A DNA stretch of 64,000 nt from Albugo candida (lineage: Eukaryota; Oomycota; Peronosporomycetes; Albuginales; Albuginaceae). A program made the position numbers and the translations under genes. The stretch spans positions 238,256 to 302,255 of the forward strand of contig CAJNAR010000016.1 in NCBI GenBank assembly GCA_905220665.1, in the 5' to 3' direction. Below, piece after piece: positions 35,301-43,786 of this stretch; the stretch's first letter is position 1; the number at the start of each line of letters is the position of its first letter. The notes beneath the pieces are model-generated. The model searched no databases. It was not told the origin of the DNA and saw only the letters and a program-made list of their open reading frames with translations.

Positions 35301-36251
35301 GCCGTCTTCATCACCAAGTTGATCGGAACTTCGATTAGAGGTGATGCTCGTGTAAAATGATAGTGGCTTCGGTCCATTATTTCGCAAAATGGCACTTACG
35401 CTTTGACCTTCTCCAGCAAAAATTGAGCCAAAACAGACCGCTTTAAGTGGTTCATTACATTTTAGCAATTTACCGTCTGGGTTAGCGTATAATAAATCAA
35501 TAGTGTGCTCCATCACGACTGCTGCAAGATCAACGACCTTTTCAACAAAACTTGCTGATGGTATGTTTGTCTGCCTCTCTTGAAAGCGTACACGTAGTAA
35601 GCGACGTAAAGGTCCCAACTCCCGACCGAAAATCTCTACCTTGACAGGTAGATGTTCAAATGGCCTGAGTATGCCACACCTAGGCGCAATAGTAATGACT
35701 TCTGAGTTTACGTCGAAGGAATTTGCGTCGGGTGAAACGAGGCTGACTTTGAAAGTAGTGTCATGATCATTTAAATTCCGAATCTCCACTGCTCGAGAAG
35801 CTCGACTATTGAGAACAACTTTACCCAGATCGCACAACGAAGGTGTTATCTCCACGTTAAGCGAAACAGAATTTGCTTTCAAGCAAACATTAACGCTCCT
35901 TCCATCCTCGATCTTGACTTGCAAGTTGTCCCAACTCGACGATGCAGTGTTGACTAGATTGTTAAGGGGATGCTTGTTGCCTTCATCAAATTGTTCATTC
36001 ACGACGAATGCGACATCATATTCTATGCATAGCCCTGGTGAAAGTGCGATTGTTGGATTACAAATTTTTCTCACATCGTCTCCTTTATATAGTAATGTGA
36101 ATGATGATGCCAATGAAGGAGGTTTAATTTTAAATCGTACTGTCTTGTTACTGGTGTTTCGAACGACAATTCTGGAAATGTAGCGAATGTTACAGCGCAC
36201 ATGATCGAACTCAATATTCAGCGGAGAGATACGAAGCGGAAAGTCGTCCAT
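26325..36251 (-). CDS. CFAP47: CFAP47-like giant flagellar protein with ASH/MSP-type domains and a CH domain
   Basis: Predicted axonemal (central-apparatus-associated) protein. One uninterrupted exon of 3308 codons runs from the ATG at 36251. It is built of many immunoglobulin-like ASPM-SPD2-Hydin/MSP-type modules, recognisable by VDFGDVQVGVRVEKSILLRN, LEVSPLLSSYNFGTVECHG and CDLGKVVLNSRASRAVEIRN. A calponin-homology-type domain lies near residues 1845-1990 (LLEWVQSSIG, ILDFNKDFRDGKILFHLLVAYIP, LLLHLYKHLPEYLP). ASH modules around a central CH region are the layout of CFAP47. HYDIN is the main alternative but is usually larger, at over 4500 residues. A single exon this long is striking but normal for intron-poor oomycete genes. 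The C-terminus is basic. Confidence 0.85.
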   Translation of the reverse strand: MDDFPLRISPLNIEFDHVRCNIRYISRIVVRNTSNKTVRFKIKPPSLASSFTLLYKGDDVRKICNPTIALSPGLCIEYDVAFVVNEQFDEGNKHPLNNLVNTASSSWDNLQVKIEDGRSVNVCLKANSVSLNVEITPSLCDLGKVVLNSRASRAVEIRNLNDHDTTFKVSLVSPDANSFDVNSEVITIAPRCGILRPFEHLPVKVEIFGRELGPLRRLLRVRFQERQTNIPSASFVEKVVDLAAVVMEHTIDLLYANPDGKLLKCNEPLKAVCFGSIFAGEGQSVSAILRNNGPKPLSFYTSITSNRSSDQLGDEDGCGNCKLLSATMGKTSTAGINPIEKGKEIRVAPSRGVIDPFVEIPIQFILQSRVLDFEAHNHAVQRALRQCAEQDNGSEPDSVTRRTNLLVELSGGKFMNAFVSFRFGDSTSRGSVEDLTLEVSAEIFVPILEVSPLLSSYNFGTVECHGHRDMILTIKNHSRLATRLSFVRPPHFSIHPSTLWLESLQSQSIILSFAPKQLGIFKKEIMIDIQGGIFQLKLFTQGQSSSSVTTSESFYTKQTGGDLLSGTQVHLQNVKPTYKFIHSDDILRAKVKNESRFHRLPLHKRLGSENTAPIILPESNQHSHLSFSVKEFVQRSEHRERYHRYLVHSRLRKNKSVHYKSLETDDYIDLGMIPQGGMKAPEIDVPRFIKELNSSVYLSARSPTNQQETIEGRNKAHTSFDEEKFIIKKYKSKPTTANEMKECEETLDTEQLDHVISGPNVIYFGKMSVNSSSIRSFTVFNDLQQHIKVTLHLGSFKPDTVEKSNDLVARSNLDSQVIPPHTVAGFDLVYSSSREQVIHKPLTYTINGKHTRQLSIMAEVVPLDVLATPCTLHFEFALDDVNRTLERTVLLDNLSNSKAPFVWHHMKTELVENPNRQINSSLIDISQPEKKSSKVVPCPFQIHPSSGTLNQKESLQCMFTYVPTIEAQSTFQTTFELEIIGGRRTRVLCSATNKILACAVIPKTVDFGDVQVGVRVEKSILLRNESDHDGSSSDAAEYSFLVAYTSIHPVLQATSLSMRVTPSILSLGARECKEIRLEMTGISPAEKVKNALLYIEIRGGMTLQIPVLANFVVPDVKIQSDQITQNKNNIEYGNVVAGGIAHRVLPLKNFSEVKTSLLLDLSSLESATGISERRFSEFSAEVRPHPIDEAMSYSLDPIQLQEKRGLTSMYKISIQGKSAISIDLRFAPVENETNTYNMVPVHIFFTSACQNTATLLSKRVPYIKFFVSAKSICPRIAFSSSIVDFGTCLIPREPSMRRCSFTKSLLIRNKESSFIKWYIDIKNLRSSGKYSKVFHMAPENGDLAPLEENVIQFSFHPLKDEMYHFEGLTVYVDNDYYMDLELHGHGQFPHIEFSLTECDSSNENAEKTRNLTVNLPPVPLQMTSSAVFWIVNHGYEHLELLTRVRIDTNSVPLLLTFPEGNVLNQSCLRLPVVISFTASKGIAFETEIDFLDQNGHTYGIRATGVTENSIWTNFTFFQHQTVVDSRPLLFKIQDIISKKQDPTQAALLISHIESLGAFVPNKMLTGKNQGKLFGFFSNPTYRNSNIQMLSVEQIQAELLSCLDASFPGIADQHHKLQESSKENSRPRNSMNLSVAAILHSEAFSTSETQRLINYLNRNVFHQYKIRELPLDLVENERIWTDIGKFCFGSSPPLDFPVPPASFNKPSDSMTAWLTFYRSIVQFLRSKGAMLPDINPVDLLPFDLFMKAKEKGIIEPTLVKRGDLKTSNQVARRGFTDSKRDISKNVCSSVSQRSCKLAISESILSQWNQTTSLAWMKLIYQILKIFVLFRLEPHPLIKRDTSNTASSNVYSNGELMLLEWVQSSIGSLPGYTKQSNLLILDFNKDFRDGKILFHLLVAYIPSIRMDAEEYRCFSLPEKESEETITYGSLKADTTRPEDKVVKILESLDLDYGLRVAAEEEGEAQITQENTALIVPVISSLNGREIVLLLLHLYKHLPEYLPKEVIKFEGRCGELIEKCMELRNANATGPVVYNVRMQSITDVIDKLGVSSECKCGPFSIPITQVTLAPHQVLSFLVQCQSHFVRKESAILIFQPTSNVSADSSGRPAPLVFQLETSIQYRTPQRMINIEGRLYEKISSTIEIENPFDRNTDFKLYLLESTPSSSALSTQCTRVPTKKKQHLRSFSEIDPKNDVDTEGCLKSQAAFYLPEMSASAILLKSKALTLKQLLLAPQSIAPSAVTLAMRSKASEESVSPLPSTYQLQLDFLPLQLGDYTCYLIFIDEHVGEFMIRVDASTHMPAPLETIEVTLEPIGYPDGSNHFQAHKIVRELIFPQRNAILSKAIGALLERNNTYLQWGVGFQKSRLRDSLMICEEQHHQCQQFSVNFDSPHFKPVPSSTVSTTKYGDDEAKMVSRVFKSHGKSTLARIVAPRSTMSSGDCSTQSITFSIEPKSPGRLSTILSLQSLSLNAPCQGSCDCRVYEIIVNVKEPSMHTILEFITPARQKTVQEIPIKNSSTEVWSLEAKFTSSTTRCMFSGPPTLIVPSKQTVMYPLTFAPQQTYTKKLSETTSLLTITNKNTSQIFEFRLRGKIEIPLAQDCIVVNCAAQNSVVLEIFVPRVPIEGNVRIQSQRYDVDSDIPQIVGEPTLLIPAHAEKARYELTFSPLRSGKYLGTITFTSVEPATGEIVWYTFEAVVSRPKPRDQLEMVTKARTPIGVEITLANPLPHAVTFAVKIEQELQPNEERKRRDLSGDSTMTISAHDSGVYSLVYTPLRETNSGTSKTFSSGEMVFENEEIGEFWYRLLLQATASDITRLNSMCCKISSNCSEPLLLQNPSAHHDMHLRYTISNPTHFALSKSPANDVNIVRDHITYLIEANALISVPRCCQTTIFVIYKPSVVDEREFTEITFFEPDFVTDWKFQVEGKCTASENNSISVPLNNPFITSEHPSPISVQYVLIQAHVGEPATKTVDFANPYDDPLTLSIKLLGPDQEKSLTFELLLKRKDFTVRASDSIQIPITFTPRHVCRDFARLIINGSVLSHSQEVMSKRMNWEFNIEGVAEFSIPKPFLLSCSARKEVTETFDCKLYAAPRNVDIEKESFSVDWDIPQDTFPTVEAFKNALTLHPQYSHTQTSQELSSNIPALSYQVHFHPFRPYHGNIALIITKASGGKWRYEVSISVLDPPVDETFTLEASLNQTSSFQFQLQNFFRKPADCLATFDKTSSSVFSVYPEHATLPAHGMIEHCTFVVSFTPTTYGKMQSGTLIILTNEMQWTFRVKGTFASVQSVKKSKRSKNILTKHSRSKYNSRGCDQR

Positions 36252-37182
36252 AATACTTCTAAAATCATGTCAAGTAATAGCCTCTTTGTGTCTCTTCAAG
36301 ATGATGCCTCTTTGCAGCTAAAACCGTGTGGCATCGTGATTGTTGACTAGCTTGTGAGGTCGTAAATATACGTCATTGAAAAAAAGCGGATCGATGCATT
36401 ATAGGAAGCCATGTCCGGCGATTCTATTTTGTTCAAGTTGCAGAGGAGAGCTTCTGCAATCTTGCTTTCGGCCTTATGTATTCAGTCGCTTTGAGGATAT
36501 GCTGCCGCTATTATTGGATTCGGCTGGCGATTCGTCTCCAAACGTGTTAAAATAATGTTGCTCGTGCAAAATGATGAGTTCGGTTTCCTCATTGTCTCGA
36601 CAACTTCGTCAGAATGTGAAGCTATTCGGACCGTTTGCGGGTAGACAGCTCGGCATTTCTCTTTCTGAATTAAACAAGATAATTTTATATAACAATAAGC
36701 TAATTTATTGACTGTGTCACAAAGATAATCGGACCACATGTACACAATGAGGTTCATATGCGCTTTCACGTTAAATAATTAGGCGAAGTATTCAAATGCA
36801 CAGTGTTGTAGTAGAGGGGTAACTTCTCCGTAGACCAAAACTGGCAAATATCGAGTGCAAGTGTCAATGGTTTCTGGCAATTACGACCTAGGATGAACGG
36901 CATACGACCCATCGTTCATAACCTTTCATAAAAATTGTTATTGCGTCTCTCTGTAGTGTACCTTGGAGATGGTCAAAATCGCTAGTCGCTTCAATATTGA
37001 CTCTATTTACTTCATGGTAGTCCGTAGCCGGGTATCAGCCAGAGGCTCATTTGAACGGATTTAGAATTCGCGTTGTTGATAGATGATGCAACACAAAGAA
37101 TGACCCAACTACATTTGATCAAATTTATTTCACTCACGTGAGAAATCTTCTCTGTTATCAGCATTGCGCGTACAATGATTTC
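36252..37182. other. Intergenic 0.9 kb with small unexplained open frames (-)
   Basis: Between two minus-strand genes. A 49-codon ATG frame runs from about 36912 to 36766 (starts MGRMPFILGRNCQKP, contains LALDICQFWSTEKLPLYY). After a splice-like TTTAATTCAG (ends about 36666), a 60-codon frame runs to 36482 (EKCRAVYPQTVRIASHSDEV), overlapped by another open frame (EETELIILHEQHYFNTFGDE). A small spliced gene is possible, but I could not join these pieces into one frame. Confidence 0.25.
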
Positions 37183-40100
37183 CTACTCGCTAGCCAAAAT
37201 GCATGCAAAAGTTTTTTCCAAATCCGTGATGATTTCGGTAGTATGTTGGTCGGTCATGACGAGAACTTTCGCGTCGGTTGTATCCATCTGCACCCTAAGT
37301 AGAAGACGATCGTGTAGTTTTGATGGATTCGCTGCATGCTCGCCACGCCAGCAGCCTGCAAAACAAAGGGCGTGTTGCTCGTACAGCTTGCTAACTGTGA
37401 AGACATTGCAGCATTGCAAGACTGCGTCCTTTGCGACACTCATGATATCCGTGTCTCCTCTTTGATTTGGTAAGGGAAGAATAAATGTGTGAAATGCACT
37501 TTGGTCTGCCAATGAAATGTGCCGATCAAATTCTTTTTGGTCCATTTGAGTGGGAGATAACAGTTCCCCCACCATTGATTTTAGCTCTACGTCATATTGC
37601 TTGTCGCTGAACGATACTTGCAGCGGTATCCCCTCGAGTCGATTCATAAAATTTACATGTATCTGCGCAAGGAAAGGTGCTCCACCCGGAAATATGACTG
37701 GGATTTCGTCAAAAGTAATCACTCTGGGCTCGTCTTTGTCGTCTTGTTTACGTTCAATGATATTAACCATCGAAACTGCTGCGTCTGAATGGTTTTGGAG
37801 CCACAACTGGATCAGATTCATAAAGGAAGAGTACATAGACGGTTGCCGAAGGTAGGCATAAGTAATCTCTAACCCGGATCCGTCTATATTTGAGACAAGA
37901 ACGTGCTTTGTCGGTATCACTTGGCATGGCGTAGTAGAGATTGACAGGTTCATCAAACCATTCCATAATAAATTTGATTCATCAGCACTGGAGCGGTTTT
38001 CGAAATGAGCTGGGTCTGATCTCAAGCTGTTGAGGTTGCGTAATGGATCGAAAACATCCAACGGTTTTGAAGCTTGATGATCCGTATCGATTAATAGGTC
38101 TGGAAGAGGGGCTTTATTCGTATTTATCCATGTGTCATCAAACGCAATCGCCGTATGTGAGGACGAGCTGCGCTCTTTCAAGTCTTGAGATGCGCTTTCT
38201 TCCTGGTCGCCATTATCGGATGATTCTGAGGCTGAATCCGAGTCTGATACAATATCACTACTACGTTGATGAGACCCAAAACTTCCTGATTCGTCGCTGG
38301 AATCAGAATATGAAGCCTCGTCTGCGACGTCTTCATTTTCTTGGGAAGAATATGATGAGCTGTCGTCACTATAGAAACCACCAGAAACTCGTTTTGAGCT
38401 AGCTGTGTCAATATGGTGGGACTGTTTGAAGTCCAGCTGAGGCTTCAACTCTATTTTCTCGTCACGCAGTGATTTATCCGGTGTTTGTGTTCGCCAGTCT
38501 GGTAAGGGCCGATAGCCTGGAGCTTCATGTTTGACTAGACTTGTAAGAGTTCCAAATGTGTAATGGTTTGCGTCCTCTTTTAGACCTATGGTTGGAGCTG
38601 GTCTTTTGCCGGAGAACAATCCTTGCGCATTCATTCCTTCTTTGTCATCAGACAGTATTGCTCGCATCAGACGAGCCCGATCGCGTAAGTCGTAATCGCT
38701 ATCGAATTTACACAGATCGAGCACATACTGCCCCAACAGCTGGATGTTCCGATCTTCCGGTTCCCGCACGCCGAGTTTTACGGCAAAATTTAGGATTTGT
38801 AACCTCACTTCGGTGGTCTCTTCTGTAAATTGTTTGACCAGAAGTCGAAGCATTTCCACAGAGCAAATATGACCGGAATTATCTCTACTCATGAATTCAC
38901 CAAGCATCCATACGATTGATGCGCGTGCTGATGGAGCCGTGACCCGATTTGCTATCAGCATTGCGGCAAGAGATCGTACAACACGCATTGTATCCTCTGG
39001 GTTTTGTTTCTGCAATAAAAGTCGAATAACTATTACACTCTCCGCGACGACAATTTCTGCGGAGGATCGAACGAGTCGCATAAGACCATTCAAGCATCGC
39101 TCTGTTACACTCGGGATTACAACAGCAACACGACCCAAGGCTTTGATTGTCATTGTGACAAATTCTTTATCGACATGGCGAACGTACGCCTGGAATTCAC
39201 GAAGGATGACACTCACATTTTCTGGTGTCACCAATGAAGTCAGAATCTCTAATTTCAAGCGTCTTGTGTACGATGCGTCAGTGGCTCGGACAAAGAAATC
39301 TTGTAGGAATGGTGCAAACATCTCCGATCGAGCCAAAGCCATGGACGAAATGACGGAAAGCACAACAAACTGAATTTCTCTTTGATTCCGCATGATCCTA
39401 ACGAGTGACTTCGCAATGAGTGTGATTGTTGCCACACTGTTCGTGCCACAATAATAATGTAGTGTGGCTACCGCCAATACAGCGGCACTGTTCCGAGACT
39501 TGAGAAGTGGCATGGATGATCGGAGTAAAAGACGATGATCTTCATCCAAATCGTGATCAGTTGCACCAAAATCCAGATTGTTTCCTCGCGAAACTCGAGC
39601 ATGTTCATCCCTTCTATGATCTTCTTGAGGGTCTTCGTCATCTGAATAAAACCCAGAACCGCTTCGTTCAGGGCGTTTCTTGTTCATCTTTCCAATGGGA
39701 TATTTGGATGCGTTGAAGTGCTTAAATTGCTCGCGGCAGTATCGGGTCAGAACATTAATTGCAATAATCTGCCCCCATTCGTCGATGTCTGCAAGCAAAT
39801 GGCAGATTTTGCGGAAAGGAGCATGAAGTAAGTCCAAACGATTAGGACAAACTTCATTCAGAGCTTGCATTGCACTTCCAAGTACCATCGTTGAATGATC
39901 ATTTAGTAACTGACCAATAATCTCTGCCAAAACATCACTTTGGTCTGGGTCCAATACAAAAACTTTACTTATCGCATTGGCAGCACACTTCCGTACATAA
40001 GGCGATACGTCGCTTGCGCATTTACGTATTGCAATGAGCTGAATTTGTAATATTTCACGCACACGGATGTTGGTCATGACCCGCAGCGCAAGTGCACGAA

Positions 40101-40443
40101 TTAATTGATTTGGATCCGCCAGATCCTTTTGAAAGCTGTTGATAGAAAGCAGCGCAAGTTCGCGGCATTGCATATTAACATCCGCATAATGCACTAAGTA
40201 CATGTAAACCAGCTTTTTGACTTCTACTGATGCAACAATAACATTTTTAACGACATCCGGGAAGAAGATAGAGACATCTTCGCCTTTTGAGATCGACGCC
40301 AAAAGCGATTTCATTGCTTCTAGCTTCTCGCCGTGTCCAGATACTCCAAGTTTACTATCAAGAAGTTTCCTGATGCGATCCATATTCATCGCTTCTTCAA
40401 AAAAATGCGCGTCGCCAGAGATTCCGCGCATTGCCAACGCCAT
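37183..40443 (-). CDS. AP-3 adaptor complex subunit beta
   Basis: Large beta subunit of the AP-3 adaptor, which sorts membrane cargo from endosomes to vacuole/lysosome-type organelles. The single exon encodes 1086 aa. The adaptin N-terminal solenoid spans about residues 25-600 (LVYMYLVHYADVNMQCRELALLSINSFQKD, given here in shortened form as LVYMYLVHYAD and LALLSINSFQKD; RALALRVMTNIRV; VRKCAANAISKVF). A Ser/Asp/Glu-rich hinge at about 680-760 (DDSSSYSSQE, SDSDSASESSDNGD) is typical of AP-3 beta and absent from AP-1/2 beta. C-terminal appendage-like regions follow. The ATG at 40443 was taken as start; the frame is open for ten more codons upstream after an AG, so a short 5' exon is possible. 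Confidence 0.9.
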   Translation of the reverse strand: MALAMRGISGDAHFFEEAMNMDRIRKLLDSKLGVSGHGEKLEAMKSLLASISKGEDVSIFFPDVVKNVIVASVEVKKLVYMYLVHYADVNMQCRELALLSINSFQKDLADPNQLIRALALRVMTNIRVREILQIQLIAIRKCASDVSPYVRKCAANAISKVFVLDPDQSDVLAEIIGQLLNDHSTMVLGSAMQALNEVCPNRLDLLHAPFRKICHLLADIDEWGQIIAINVLTRYCREQFKHFNASKYPIGKMNKKRPERSGSGFYSDDEDPQEDHRRDEHARVSRGNNLDFGATDHDLDEDHRLLLRSSMPLLKSRNSAAVLAVATLHYYCGTNSVATITLIAKSLVRIMRNQREIQFVVLSVISSMALARSEMFAPFLQDFFVRATDASYTRRLKLEILTSLVTPENVSVILREFQAYVRHVDKEFVTMTIKALGRVAVVIPSVTERCLNGLMRLVRSSAEIVVAESVIVIRLLLQKQNPEDTMRVVRSLAAMLIANRVTAPSARASIVWMLGEFMSRDNSGHICSVEMLRLLVKQFTEETTEVRLQILNFAVKLGVREPEDRNIQLLGQYVLDLCKFDSDYDLRDRARLMRAILSDDKEGMNAQGLFSGKRPAPTIGLKEDANHYTFGTLTSLVKHEAPGYRPLPDWRTQTPDKSLRDEKIELKPQLDFKQSHHIDTASSKRVSGGFYSDDSSSYSSQENEDVADEASYSDSSDESGSFGSHQRSSDIVSDSDSASESSDNGDQEESASQDLKERSSSSHTAIAFDDTWINTNKAPLPDLLIDTDHQASKPLDVFDPLRNLNSLRSDPAHFENRSSADESNLLWNGLMNLSISTTPCQVIPTKHVLVSNIDGSGLEITYAYLRQPSMYSSFMNLIQLWLQNHSDAAVSMVNIIERKQDDKDEPRVITFDEIPVIFPGGAPFLAQIHVNFMNRLEGIPLQVSFSDKQYDVELKSMVGELLSPTQMDQKEFDRHISLADQSAFHTFILPLPNQRGDTDIMSVAKDAVLQCCNVFTVSKLYEQHALCFAGCWRGEHAANPSKLHDRLLLRVQMDTTDAKVLVMTDQHTTEIITDLEKTFACILASE

Positions 40444-43400
40444 TGCATCCACAAATGAATTCTCTTTGGGTCTTCAAAACGAGCAGATACCGGTATAGAG
40501 ATTTAGAATCAAGATGATTTTTCGATTTCGAGACCCCTAGAAGGTGGTTTTTAGTAATGTCTCATGGTTTTCACCGAGGCTGCTTCCATAAATGAATTCA
40601 AGGCATACTTCAATCGATAAGGATTAATTTTTTCGCTTAGTTACTATTTCCACAACGATGCTAGTCTGGTACCACATGAGCGAATGAATCAATCGTAAGG
40701 GACGATTGCGACTGATCTATACTCAAAGTTGTCGTGTCTGCCTGGCTTGTAAGCAGTAGATCGGACCGGTACCTTCTCATACTACCTCCTTAGGTAGCAA
40801 CCATGCACCATAACTGGGGTCGGAGAGCAGAATTTTGACATATGACAGGAGGATTCTTCATAAAAAATCAATGGCTTTCTTTGCGAACTCGCTGTCATTA
40901 CCACTGCGGGAGTTTCGAGATCAGATATCGACTTTGCAACCAGGTCAAAAAGCTATTGCATTATATTCACTCGACTACTCGTCGACACGAATTTGTCTAC
41001 ATTCCATATCGTGACCCTTCTCGAGGTAAGCTAAGCGGAATTAGCACGATATAAAGCCGATATTGTATCGTGACTAGTGTATGAAAGTCGCTAAAGGGGC
41101 TCGCACCTTACATATGTAGATTAGTTGGTCTGCAATCACGCTAGTCTGTGGGGTCAAGACTTGAACGGCATTAGTGCGATCTAAACCTGATTCGACCAAA
41201 CTTTAGTCGAGATTAATTTTTGCGATCTGATAGCTTCTGCATCCAGAATAGAAGGAATCGTAGAAGGTACAATGCAAGATGCATCGAAACGCAAGTAAGC
41301 CAGCACAAGCTGAAAATTCTCGTCCGGCTTCGATTTGGGAAAGTGAATATTAGCGATATACGTGTCCGAAAGCTTGAAGCAAGATCTCTAATTTGTTCGA
41401 CCTACAGGGTATTGGATCAATGATAGTGGCGTATTCCAACCGAACCTCAGCTCAAAAAAATTTGTTGCGAGGGGCTGCACGGCCTTGTTTGTGCTCTGTG
41501 CTGAATGATCAATCCGTTAACCTCTATTGAGCGCTGTAGATATGCAACGAGCTTTTTGTTTGATAATCATCTTAGACCTCAACTGAGCGATTCATAAACA
41601 GATTAGTGTAGGGGTATTTATTGATTGGAGTCATGATTTGCATCGCTATAGATATGTGGTATGGGTACATGCCAAAGTCGTGCATACTTGATTGTATTTA
41701 GCAATGCTTATCTTTTGCAGCTGTAGCCGCCTTCGTATAATAGTCTGAGTCCATCACTGGGATCTCAGATTTCCTAAACACTTCCGTCGAGGCGCCTGGC
41801 TTCTTAGAAAACAATCACCTGCATCGTTATTGCGCTTTTGTCCGATATGGAAAATGTCGCAAAAAATCAGTTCCTACAATTTGAGTGGCTACCTTAAACT
41901 CTAAAACTTGTTTCGCTCCAACAAGCTTCTTATCGTTGTAGAATACCCAATTACCTCAAGCTGAGTATCTTATCAGTGAAAACCATCATTTTCGAAAAGT
42001 TGCGCTGATGGCCACAGCGAAAGTGCCAGCCGTCTATTGCACCATTATTGATTGAACGACAGTCTAAAACTCGAAGGTCAAGAGGATTAGTGCGAAATTC
42101 GGTGTATGGAACTCACTATGTCATGCTTTCAGCATAAATACCTCATGGGCGAAAATAGGAAAGCGCATAAGTCTAAAATGGACAAAAAGAGTGCAATAAC
42201 TGATATAATTATACATTTCCGCGCCATGTGCTCTTGTATCCCAATTCTGTTTACAGCTCCTTCAAATTGACGAAGCTTCAAATAATGGTTGAACATGTGA
42301 TGTACGTCATCTACAGCACCATCATATATATAAGCGCCTTGAAGTCAAAGCATACGGTGATTATTGCAAATAAATTCCTGTTTGACACGCGAGACATTAC
42401 ATTGTATAACTAAAGCATACTTATCGCTCATGTATAAGGAATAGCTGATGACGAAGACAAAAGGAGATCAAGTAAAATGGATGTCTTTAGTAGCTGATGA
42501 CGAGGACAAAAGAAGATCAAGGAGAATTGATGTCGCCAAGAAATCGCTTTGAGCTAGTGCCATAGAAAACTTACTTCGTGAAGCATTGTTGCCACTCGTC
42601 GAGCATATGAAGTAATTTCGATTACATGGATCCATAAATTTTGTGTGGAGGTAATGCATATTTTCTATTCATACTAGAGCCTACTATCATCGACGGATAA
42701 ATTCCTTGAAATCAGTGTTCAAAAAGTACCGAGTTGGATTCCCTGTCTTTCCAAAAATGTTTACAAGGCACCACAATGTCGAGCCATACTATCACGTGGC
42801 CGGAATGTGTCAATACCTAATTCAAAAAACTGGTCAGTTTGAGATCATAAATTACCACGGTTAAGTCAGCTACTACGTCCATATGCTGCAATCATTTGTC
42901 ACGAGTTCGTAAAATTATGGTCAAGCGCAAGGGTACCGCTTGATAACTACTAGGTGTCCTTACAGAACCACTAGGGCCGCCAAAAAAAGTAATATTGTGA
43001 CATACTGAACTACCAGGGACACACACCGATTTGTACATAAGAGCAAATAGCCATATCATACATAAGACTTGGCATGAAAATGTATCAAAATAAGAACAAT
43101 TCAGCTCGCTGAAGACTGCCGGAAAATGCATAAACGTGGTACCGTTTTGAAGGGCTATGAGATTGCTACTGAGCGCTTACTAAACTATGACGTGCAAATG
43201 CAATTGGGGAGGCGGAAAATGAAGATATCAGGGATTTCTTAGTAAGAAAATTGATGAGGAAGGCAGTTATATATTGGTCACTGATTGTGCTTAAGGACAC
43301 TTCATATAAAAATTCAATGTATTTTTTGGATGACGGTCGGTTAAACTTCAGTTTCTCATCGTCCTCCTTCATTCGACACTAGCTTCAGTAGTTTTTCAAG

Positions 43401-43456
43401 GCCAAGAACTGCGACATGACAAGAATCGCAGGTGATTGCAAAAAGGAACGAAGACA
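40444..43456. other. Gene-poor 3 kb right flank of the inverted-repeat loop
   Basis: No intact gene was found. Two fragments look once coding. The first is 40871-41014 (+), 47 codons from an ATG (FFANSLSLPLREFRDQ), followed in another frame by HEFVYIPYRDPSRG and a GTAAGC donor. The second is 42442-42560 (+), with a duplicated DDEDKRRS segment. The rest is AT-rich with many stops in all frames. Confidence 0.4.
42442..42539 (+). repeat. 49-bp imperfect direct duplication
   Basis: TAGCTGATGACGAAGACAAA at 42442 recurs as TAGCTGATGACGAGGACAAA at 42491. The similarity continues through AGATCAAG and on to a shared TGATGTC/GGATGTC. Both copies encode ADDEDKRRS in a forward frame. Confidence 0.75.
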
Positions 43457-43786
43457 ACGATGTACAATCACTAGAAATGAGCAAGTCCATAAGCTGTATA
43501 AGCTGTAACCTTCCTTATTGCGCTTCCTTTATCACCAGGTTGTTGGGATTATAGATGATAATAAATGAAGGAAAAATAGAACAAATAACGCTGCTAATAA
43601 ATGCATAAAAATAGATCTAAAAGCGCTGCTCTGATTGCGACGTTTTGATTCGTCAATTTGTCAACTACATGGTGTCGTTATCCAATGCGCAGCAGCTATT
43701 TTCTATTCTCGTCCTCTCATTGGCTACATCTCAGGAAATATATAAATAACTGAGAAGGCAGACTAAAGCTGTCAACTTGAACGCCC

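Noticed and set aside
41037..41186. Two similar 19-mers (GGAATTAGCACGATATAAA and GGCATTAGTGCGATCTAAA)
   Set aside because: Only about 15 of 19 bases agree with no extension, so chance in AT-rich DNA is sufficient.
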